NCBI GenBank assembly: GCA_025980505.1
Contig: JAICXI010000121.1
Span: 1-6,203, forward strand
Reading direction: 5' to 3'
From: a bacterium
Lineage (GTDB): Bacteria > Oederibacteriota > Muellerivitia > Muellerivitales > Muellerivitaceae
DNA: 6,203 nucleotides
The notes under the pieces were generated by a model. That model worked only from the letters and a program-made list of their open reading frames with translations. It did no database searches and had not been told where the DNA came from. A program made the translations under genes and the position numbers. Below, in pieces: positions 1 to 4,588 of the stretch (positions are counted from its first letter, which is position 1; each line of letters opens with the position of its first letter).

Positions 1-690
1 AACAAGGACGAGGCCGGGTTGGAGCAGGCCCCCATGGTCACGGCCCGGACCCTCGAGTCGCCTTACGCCATGAATTTCGCGGTGCCGGTGCGGCGGGACA
101 TTCCCTCGGACGGCACCGACCACCGGGTCGGCGTGGCGCAAAGCCGCCAACCGGTCCAATTGACCCTGGTGGCCGTGCCGCGGCTTTCCCGGGCCGCCTA
201 CCTGCAAGCCCACGTCCGGTACCAGGGCGAACAGGCCCTTCTTCCGGGGCAGGCCCAGCTTTTCCGGGACGGGGATTTCGTGGGGACCACCGGGCTTTCG
301 GCCAAGGCGCCGGGAGAGGCCTTTGACCTGGGATTCGGCCAGGACGACCGCGTGACGGTGGAACGCAAGCCCTTGGAAAGGAAGGAGGGCTCGGCGGGCG
401 GATTCTTCGACTTCCACAAGGGCGAGCGGCGCACCACCTGGGTCACCACCCTGGCCAACTACCATCCGGGAGCCCGGACCCTGGAGGTCCTGGAACAATT
501 GCCGCGCTCCCGGCAAAAGGACATCACGGTGGAAACCACCGAACTTTCGCCCAAACCGGCCGCCCCGGACAAGGGCAAGCCGGGCCTTTACCGTTGGAGG
601 CTTGAACTGGCCCCGGGAGCCAAGGCCAAGGTGACCTTCGGTTATACCGTGAAATTCCCGGACGACCAGCAGGTGACGGGACTGGAATAA
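1..690 (+). CDS. DUF4139 domain protein (MuiA-like), C-terminal part, 5' end outside window
   Basis: The reading frame is open from base 1 and ends at the TAA at 688-690, giving 229 residues of the C-terminal part; the TTG at 19 is only an internal codon. The translation matches the C-terminal DUF4139 domain of 'mucoidy inhibitor MuiA family' proteins. Visible hallmarks are the early IPSDGTDHRV strand, LLPGQAQLFRDGDFVGTTGL, then PGEAFDLGFGQDDRVTVER, a middle part with LANYHPGARTLEVLEQLPRS, and a final YRWRLELAPGAKAKVTFGYTVKFP followed by a GL near the end. These proteins normally have an N-terminal DUF4140 plus coiled-coil region, which must lie upstream. Their molecular function is poorly defined; the name comes from a mucoidy phenotype. 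The gene is followed at once by an intrinsic terminator and is convergent with the sigma operon, so it is probably unrelated to it. Family assignment is confident, function is not. Confidence 0.9.
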   Translation, partial: NKDEAGLEQAPMVTARTLESPYAMNFAVPVRRDIPSDGTDHRVGVAQSRQPVQLTLVAVPRLSRAAYLQAHVRYQGEQALLPGQAQLFRDGDFVGTTGLSAKAPGEAFDLGFGQDDRVTVERKPLERKEGSAGGFFDFHKGERRTTWVTTLANYHPGARTLEVLEQLPRSRQKDITVETTELSPKPAAPDKGKPGLYRWRLELAPGAKAKVTFGYTVKFPDDQQVTGLE

Positions 691-705
691 AAGCCTTCAA
701 GCCAG

Positions 706-742
706 GGCCGTGGACCCGGAGGGTCCGCGGCCTTTTTGTTTT
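706..742 (+). terminator. Rho-independent terminator of the DUF4139 gene
   Basis: A 12-bp stem pairs 706-717 (GGCCGTGGACCC) with 721-732 (GGGTCCGCGGCC); the only non-Watson-Crick position is a G-T wobble. The loop is the three bases GGA (718-720). TTTTTGTTTT follows directly at 733-742. It starts 15 bases after the stop codon at 690. Confidence 0.93.
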
Positions 743-900
743 CAGCGGAGGTTCGTCCCGAAATCATGATGAGACGTCGTTTGGGGAAGGCCGGTTTTGG
801 AAAAATCCCGGCATCGAGGCCGTCCAACTTCCATGCAGGGCCGCAGTTTAATCGGCGGTCGTAAGGAAGTTCCTTCGAAACGCGCCAGCTTTTTATTTTG

Positions 901-920
901 TCCGGAAATTAATTTCCGGA
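901..920. repeat. Perfect 20-bp palindrome
   Basis: TCCGGAAATTAATTTCCGGA is identical to its reverse complement. It could be a dimeric-regulator operator or form a hairpin with an 8-bp stem and TTAA loop. It is not a standard intrinsic terminator: the run of T lies on the 5' side on the plus strand (891-899), and on the minus strand the hairpin is followed by an A-rich stretch. No gene starts nearby, so an operator role is unsupported. Confidence 0.7.
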
Positions 921-986
921 ACGCCGTCCCGATGAATGACAAAACTAATTCAGGGAACATTTCAAGCTGGTCGGGCCGGCAAGGTC

Positions 987-1011
987 AAAAGGCCGGAACC
1001 GGGCCGGCCTT
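987..1011 (-). terminator. Probable terminator of the sigma/anti-sigma operon
   Basis: On the minus strand, AAGGCCGG (1011-1004) pairs with CCGGCCTT (996-989) in an 8-bp GC-rich stem with a 7-base loop. It is followed by a short T run (990-987). It sits 45 bases after the anti-sigma stop codon. The T run is short, so efficiency is uncertain. A competing stem (993-998 with 1010-1015) is also possible. Confidence 0.6.
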
Positions 1012-1055
1012 CCGGGGTTATTTAAAAGCGGAAGGGGATCGTCCTTTGCCTCTTC

Positions 1056-1859
1056 CTAAGGGGTTCCTTGGCTGTCGGCTTGCAGGTGGACCTGGCGGCG
1101 CATCACGTCGGGGCCCGATTGGACCTGCAGGGTATAAAGGCCGGCCGGGGCCGGCATGCCCGCGTCGGTGCGGCCGTCCCAAGTGAAGGTCCTTTTGCCC
1201 GCGGAAAGAAGGCCTGCGAAAACCACTCGTACCGTGGTTTGGGATGGGTTCAGTACCTTGACGGTCACCAACCCTGCTTCAGGCAGTTCCACGTTGATGG
1301 AAAGTTCCTCGTAAAGCCGGCCCGGAACGGGACTGGGCCGGGACGGGACCGCAAGGGAGGCAGCCGGCCGGGAGGTCGGCAGGATCGGAAGCGGCGGCGG
1401 GGGCGGCAAGACCCCTGGGGCGGCCGGTGCGATCCCCGGTTTTTTCCGCAAAGGCGCCGGCGACGGAGAGGGTGAAACCGGGGCCTGTTGAACCGCCGGC
1501 ATCCGGCGGATGGATTTATGGCCCTTCCCGGAAGCCTTGGGCGTATCGGGGGAGATAAGGTAAGTGGGGGCTGGAGGAGTGGGAGCGTTGGCGAGCCATT
1601 GGAAAAAAACGAAGGCCATTGCCAAGGCCAGCACCAAAAGCGCGAGAGGGAGCACGAGCCCCCAAAACCCGCCCTCCTGCGGGGGCAGCGGTTTTTCCGG
1701 CCACAAGGGCTCGGGCAGGCCCAGCCCGCGGTAATGCTCGGCCATCAGCCGGGCGAAACGCTGGGCTTCCTCGGGCGAGGCGGAAATCCGCTCCGACAGC
1801 TCCTGCTCCTCGGACTCGGTCAAGTCCCGTTTGAAATATTCCGCGATCCAGTCGTTCAA
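1056..1859 (-). CDS. Probable membrane anti-sigma factor with periplasmic FlgD-like Ig domain
   Basis: This 267-residue protein starts at a TTG (1859-1857) that overlaps the sigma-factor stop as TTGA, with a purine-rich AAGGGGGG ribosome site upstream; the longer open frame merely runs back inside the sigma gene. Residues 1-50 are a short acidic helical cytoplasmic part (LTESEEQELSERISASPEE) of the type found at the N-terminus of anti-sigma factors. The zinc-binding H-x3-C-x2-C motif of ZAS proteins is absent. Residues about 65-90 form one strong transmembrane helix. Residues about 91-180 are a Pro/Ala/Ser-rich linker including a run of five prolines. Residues about 185-258 resemble a FlgD-type Ig domain, with the typical G-KRTFTWDGRTDAG and PAGLYTLQV elements. 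The layout implies that the N-terminus holds the sigma factor at the membrane while the C-terminus reads an envelope signal. The anti-sigma role rests on gene coupling and topology, not on a recognised anti-sigma family. Confidence 0.82.
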   Translation of the reverse strand: MNDWIAEYFKRDLTESEEQELSERISASPEEAQRFARLMAEHYRGLGLPEPLWPEKPLPPQEGGFWGLVLPLALLVLALAMAFVFFQWLANAPTPPAPTYLISPDTPKASGKGHKSIRRMPAVQQAPVSPSPSPAPLRKKPGIAPAAPGVLPPPPPLPILPTSRPAASLAVPSRPSPVPGRLYEELSINVELPEAGLVTVKVLNPSQTTVRVVFAGLLSAGKRTFTWDGRTDAGMPAPAGLYTLQVQSGPDVMRRQVHLQADSQGTP

Positions 1860-2428
1860 GGTTCCGCCCCCCTTTCCCCGCCTTCCCAAAGCGCCTTCAA
1901 GGCCTTCCGGCAACGTGCCAATTGGGACATCACAGTGCCGGGCGGCACGCGCAGGATGCGGGAGATGTCGATGTAGCTCTCGCCTTCCAGGTCCCTCAAT
2001 TCCAGGATCTTCCTGCATTTCCCGCCCATGGAACCGATCAGCCGCCGAAGGGTTTCCCTTCGGACTCTTTTTTCCGCTTCCTCCTGCTTTTGTTCGGCCA
2101 GGGAACCGGCCTGGGGAAGGGTGAGCCTTTCCAGGTCCTCCTGGAGGGAGGCCAGCACCCTTTTCCGGGCACGGAGTTTCTCATGGCAAAGGTTCACGCA
2201 AATGTGGGCCATCCAGGTATAGAGGCTGGACCGGAACTCGAACCCGCCGAGTTTCTGGAAGGCGATGAGGAAGGCCTGCTGCACCATGTCCTCGGCCTCC
2301 GGGTCCTGGTATCCCAGGAAATGCACGCAGATGGGATAAAGGCGGGGAGCGGTTTCCCGGTAGAAGCGGGTTTGAGCTTCCGGGTCGCCCCCCAGTATTC
2401 GCCGGACCAAGTCCTTTTCGTCTTCCAT
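1856..2428 (-). CDS. ECF-type RNA polymerase sigma factor
   Basis: This 190-residue protein is a group-IV (extracytoplasmic function) sigma factor that would direct RNA polymerase to a small promoter set. Region sigma-2 covers about residues 15-90, with DPEAEDMVQQAFLIAFQKL (core-binding part) and FRSSLYTWMAHICVNLCHEKLR (-10 recognition part). Region sigma-4 covers about 125-180, with CRKILELRDLEGESYIDISR and VPPGTVMSQLARCRKALK, the helix-turn-helix that reads the -35 element. There is no sigma-1.1 or sigma-3, as usual for the class. I chose the ATG at 2428. A GTG at 2458 would add ten residues (MADTIRTGTG), but it lies between the -35 and -10 elements of the promoter proposed at 2472-2444, so a transcript from there could not include it. 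The gene follows the PorV-like gene by 37 bases and overlaps the anti-sigma start by four bases. It may be read both from the operon promoter and from its own. Confidence 0.93.
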   Translation of the reverse strand: MEDEKDLVRRILGGDPEAQTRFYRETAPRLYPICVHFLGYQDPEAEDMVQQAFLIAFQKLGGFEFRSSLYTWMAHICVNLCHEKLRARKRVLASLQEDLERLTLPQAGSLAEQKQEEAEKRVRRETLRRLIGSMGGKCRKILELRDLEGESYIDISRILRVPPGTVMSQLARCRKALKALWEGGERGAEP

Positions 2429-2443
2429 TCCGGTTCCCGTCCT

Positions 2444-2472
2444 TATAGTGTCCGCCACGGCCGGCTTATTCC
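2444..2472 (-). promoter_or_regulatory. Candidate ECF promoter in front of the sigma gene (motif copy A)
   Basis: Minus strand: GGAATAA (2472-2466), 15 bases, CACTATA (2450-2444). Sequence and spacing are identical to the two copies at 4293-4321 and 4515-4543. The GGAAT core is 17 bases from the CACTATA box, a normal ECF -35/-10 spacing. The -35 element overlaps the TAA stop of the PorV-like gene, so the promoter is packed into the gene junction. Transcription would start near 2437, giving a very short leader before the ATG at 2428. The location implies autoregulation by the sigma factor. Confidence 0.72.
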
Positions 2473-3791
2473 CCGGCCTTGGACGGCGGCGGATGGAGCC
2501 GCCGGTACTGTTCCAGCCAATCCTTCAAGGGCCCGTTATCCGGCCGCAATTGCAGGGCCTCCTGGAAGCATTGGACCGCGAAATCGGGCTGGCCGGCGCG
2601 CCAATAAAGGGACCCCAGGGTCTGCCAGGCCGGGGCGTCCTTGGGGTTCTCCTGGACCTTCCGGGCCTGGGCCTGGAGGTCCTGCGCCAGTTGGGGGGAG
2701 GACGGGGCCGGGGCCGCGGGCCCGGCCTTCGTCCCCTTGCCGGCAAGGTTGAACTGCATTTCCACATGGACCGCCTTGTCATTGGCCGAAATTTGGGAAG
2801 GCGGCGCGAAGTTGACGGCCGGAAGGGAATGTGCGGCCGAAGCGGCAGGCTTTTTGGATTCGGAAGGGAACCACCAGGTCAGGCCCGCCATTTGGGAGGA
2901 ACCCAGGTCGCCGTCGGGGGCAAAGGAGGCGTCCAAGTCCAGGTCCCCCCAGCGGAACCCCGCGCCCATCGTGAACCCCCGAAAACCGCCGATTTGGTTG
3001 TCCTTGAGGTCCCACTGGTTTCCCAGCCGCAGGGTGAGGGCGCCGAAAAGCAGTTGTTCGGCGCCGCATTCAACCTGGTACACGCCCTGGGGCGGCAGGG
3101 CCAGGTCGGCCGTGAGAAGGGCCGGGCTTCCGCCGAATAAATGCAGTTGATAGGAGAGGCCGCCTTTCAACTGGCCCAGTTCGGGGGAAGCGTCGCTTTC
3201 CAGGAAGGAATAAAAACCGCCGGCGGACAAGCCGGGCAGGATTTTCCACAGGAACCCGGCGGCCAGGGAGGAGGCGAAGCCGTCCAAGGCCGGCGCCAGG
3301 GACTGGTAAAAGCCGCGCGCCGACAGGCCCACGGCCAGCGCGGGAAAGAGGCGGACGCCCCAGCCCAGGGTCAGCGAAATGCGGGAAGGCTGGAAGGAAA
3401 GAGTGGGCGAACCGGAGGCGTCGTAGCCCTGCAAGGGGCCGGTTCCCAGGTAATTGACGCCCAGGCCCAGGACGCTGGCGCCTTTCAAGGGAAAGGCGGC
3501 CTGCAGGTTATCCTGGGTGATGTCCGAGACCCAGGCCTGGTGGGTGAGCGAGAGGCTGGGTTCCGTGATCCCGGAAAGGCCGGCGGGGTTGGAGTAAAGG
3601 CAGGCCGGGTCCCCTTCCACGGCCGTGAAGGCCGAACCCAGGGCCTGGGCGCGCGCCGAATGGCCACCGTTTTCCAGGGGGGACGGGATATAAACGGAAG
3701 TGTAAGTGGTCTGGTTCGCGGGGAGGGCCGGGGCCGGGTGAAGCAGCCAGGCCAGCGCGACGGCCGCGGCCGCCCGGCGGAAGGCCGCCAT
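2466..3791 (-). CDS. PorV/UPF0164-like outer-membrane beta-barrel protein with C-terminal TPR
   Basis: This 441-residue protein begins with a signal peptide (RR at 5-6, hydrophobic Ala/Val/Leu core, likely cleavage after ALPA near residue 25). Residues 43-74 carry the hallmark of PorV/PorQ/UPF0164 barrels, ARAQALGSAFTAVEGDPACL followed by YSNPAGLSG. Alternating beta-strand segments run to about residue 307 (ISLTLGWGVRLF, LTLRLGNQWDL, FTMGAGFRWGDLDLDASF, MAGLTWWF). A Pro/Ala-rich linker follows, then at about 370-425 a tetratricopeptide repeat (APAWQTLGSLYWRAG, AVQCFQEALQLRPDN). A TPR appended to such a barrel is less usual; it would have to be periplasmic and may bind a partner. In Bacteroidota, PorV shuttles type IX secretion cargo, but no T9SS core gene is visible here, so that role must not be assumed. 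The start codon overlaps the upstream stop (TGATG), indicating translational coupling. Confidence 0.85.
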   Translation of the reverse strand: MAAFRRAAAAVALAWLLHPAPALPANQTTYTSVYIPSPLENGGHSARAQALGSAFTAVEGDPACLYSNPAGLSGITEPSLSLTHQAWVSDITQDNLQAAFPLKGASVLGLGVNYLGTGPLQGYDASGSPTLSFQPSRISLTLGWGVRLFPALAVGLSARGFYQSLAPALDGFASSLAAGFLWKILPGLSAGGFYSFLESDASPELGQLKGGLSYQLHLFGGSPALLTADLALPPQGVYQVECGAEQLLFGALTLRLGNQWDLKDNQIGGFRGFTMGAGFRWGDLDLDASFAPDGDLGSSQMAGLTWWFPSESKKPAASAAHSLPAVNFAPPSQISANDKAVHVEMQFNLAGKGTKAGPAAPAPSSPQLAQDLQAQARKVQENPKDAPAWQTLGSLYWRAGQPDFAVQCFQEALQLRPDNGPLKDWLEQYRRLHPPPSKAGE

Positions 3792-4165
3792 CAGGGCGCC
3801 ACGACGAACTTGAAGGTCTTCAGGGCCTGGGCCCCGCCGCCCGTGAATTGCAGCAGCACGCGGCAGAGGTAAAGCCCCCTGCGGAAATGGGAAAGGTCCA
3901 GGGCTGTCTGCTCAAGTCCGGCGGGTTGGGAATCCTCCACGTCCGCCACCAGGTCGCCGGCTTCGTTATATACAAGGACGCGGACCGTTCCTGCCTGCGG
4001 CAGGACGTAAACCACCGAAGCCGAGCCGCCCGTTGCGGGCGATGGATAGACGTAACAGGTTCCGGCCGCCGGAGTTTGGACCGCGGGGCAGGAGGAGGGA
4101 AGGCCGGAAAGAAAAAGGAGCGGGAACCCCGCCGACAGGAGCATGAAGTTTCGGATTCTTCCCAT
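3791..4165 (-). CDS. Small exported FlgD/T9SS-CTD-like Ig-fold protein
   Basis: This 124-residue protein starts at the ATG at 4165-4163, preceded by AAGGA ten bases upstream; an upstream in-frame TTG at 4213 lacks comparable support. Residues 1-28 form a signal peptide (MGRIRNF, then LLSAGFPLLFLSG). Cleavage could be after CPA, or at C26 in PSSC, which is a poor lipobox because proline occupies the usual aliphatic position. Residues 38-124 are one beta-rich domain: YVYPSPATGGSASVVYVLP, AGTVRVLVYNEAGDLVADV, then RRGLYLCRVLLQF and a final KTFKFVVAP. This order (PNPA-like start, a V-x-I-x-V-Y-N-x-x-G-x-L-V strand, late G-x-Y) is typical of FlgD-like and T9SS C-terminal-signal-like Ig domains. 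Those usually sit at the end of large exported proteins, whereas here the domain stands alone. It heads the operon and is translationally coupled to the PorV-like barrel, so the two products may interact. Confidence 0.78.
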   Translation of the reverse strand: MGRIRNFMLLSAGFPLLFLSGLPSSCPAVQTPAAGTCYVYPSPATGGSASVVYVLPQAGTVRVLVYNEAGDLVADVEDSQPAGLEQTALDLSHFRRGLYLCRVLLQFTGGGAQALKTFKFVVAP

Positions 4166-4230
4166 GGCGGACGATTCCTTGAAGACCGGTGGAAATAACA
4201 GGAGCTCACGCAACCCGTGGATACGCTTTT

Positions 4231-4259
4231 ATTTTATCCGCCGGCAGGCGCGCGGGGAA
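4231..4259 (-). promoter_or_regulatory. Weak candidate housekeeping promoter for the minus-strand operon
   Basis: On the minus strand TAAAAT (4236-4231) resembles a -10 box. TTCCCC (4259-4254), 17 bases upstream, is a poor -35. It lies 66 bases before the ATG at 4165. No GGAATAA/CACTATA pair faces this way, so the operon head probably uses another sigma factor. This is a guess from spacing and AT-richness only. Confidence 0.25.
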
Positions 4260-4292
4260 CCGGAAAGGCCCTGGAAAATCTTCGAAGGAAGC

Positions 4293-4321
4293 GGAATAAA
4301 ACCACCCCGCCGTTCACTATA
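4293..4321 (+). promoter_or_regulatory. Candidate ECF promoter (motif copy B, distal)
   Basis: GGAATAA (4293-4299), 15 bases, CACTATA (4315-4321), identical in sequence and spacing to the copies before the sigma gene and the propeller gene. The match with copy C extends to an 11-base GCGGAATAAAA. Transcription would start near 4328. The next gene is 260 bases further on, so this could be a distal tandem promoter for the propeller operon or the promoter of a short untranslated RNA. Confidence 0.65.
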
Positions 4322-4514
4322 TAAAATTTTTCCTCCGCCTTCGGCCGCCGGTAGGCCCCTCCGGACCCGGAAGTGGGAATTCCATCAGGCCCCGTCAGGA
4401 TTCCAACCGGACGGCACCGAGGACCGTGAAGGGTGTTGGGTCTTTTCGTTAAACCCTGCATGTTTTTTTGGCCCGCGTTATGCTTTTGATGGCGTCATCC
4501 AGCGAGCTTCCCGC

Positions 4515-4543
4515 GGAATAAAAGGTGTCCGTCCGTCACTATA
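4515..4543 (+). promoter_or_regulatory. Candidate ECF promoter of the propeller operon (motif copy C, proximal)
   Basis: GGAATAA (4515-4521), 15 bases, CACTATA (4537-4543). The predicted start near 4550 would leave a leader of about 40 bases carrying the hairpin at 4560-4575 and the GAGGGGGA ribosome site, a normal arrangement for the gene at 4589. Confidence 0.72.
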
Positions 4544-4559
4544 CGGCGAAGGAATCAAG

Positions 4560-4575
4560 GGCTCGTTGACGAGCC
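4560..4575 (+). other. Leader hairpin next to the propeller-gene ribosome site
   Basis: GGCTCG (4560-4565) pairs perfectly with CGAGCC (4570-4575) across a TTGA loop. The ribosome site GAGGGGGA (4576-4583) begins at the base after the stem, six bases before the ATG at 4589. It may help keep the ribosome site open or stabilise the 5' end. It is not a terminator, since no T run follows. Confidence 0.5.
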
Positions 4576-4588
4576 GAGGGGGACGTCC

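Larger units (their letters stand above)
743..1055. other. Convergent intergenic region, no gene seen
   Basis: This stretch lies between the 3' ends of the DUF4139 gene (+) and the anti-sigma gene (-). I see no convincing coding frame: the open frames through it lack a good ribosome site and family resemblance. It contains a small inverted repeat AAGGAA-G-TTCCTT (863-875), a perfect 20-bp palindrome (901-920) and the probable minus-strand terminator (987-1011). More than 200 bases between the two terminators remain unexplained. Confidence 0.6.
4166..4588. other. Divergent intergenic region between the sigma operon and the propeller operon
   Basis: These 423 bases separate the start of the minus-strand operon from the start of the plus-strand propeller gene. 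I see no convincing protein gene. The region holds two copies of the GGAATAA-N15-CACTATA motif pointing to the plus strand, a weak sigma-70-like element toward the minus strand, a T7 run at 4463-4469, and a small hairpin just before the propeller ribosome site. Confidence 0.7.

Noticed and set aside
684..690. GGAATAA at the end of the DUF4139 gene as a fourth ECF -35 element
   Set aside because: The bases at the required spacing (706-712) are GGCCGTG, part of the terminator stem, with no CACTATA. The match is simply a GAA codon followed by TAA.
797..1186. Plus-strand open frame of 129 codons across the convergent gap
   Set aside because: It overlaps the end of the anti-sigma gene, has no clear ribosome site and shows no family resemblance. 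Its composition is that of a random GC-rich frame.
1860..2018. N-terminal extension of the anti-sigma protein to an ATG inside the sigma gene
   Set aside because: The extra 53 residues come from an alternate frame of the sigma-4 coding region and look random. The TTG at 1859 with AAGGGGGG upstream and TTGA coupling fits better.
1922..2752. Long plus-strand open frame opposite the sigma factor and the PorV-like gene
   Set aside because: It is antisense to two well-supported genes and its translation resembles no protein family, as expected of shadow frames in GC-rich DNA.
3207..3235. GGAATAA at 3207-3213 as another ECF promoter
   Set aside because: The bases 15 positions downstream read AAGCCGG, not CACTATA, and the site lies inside the PorV-like gene on the opposite strand.
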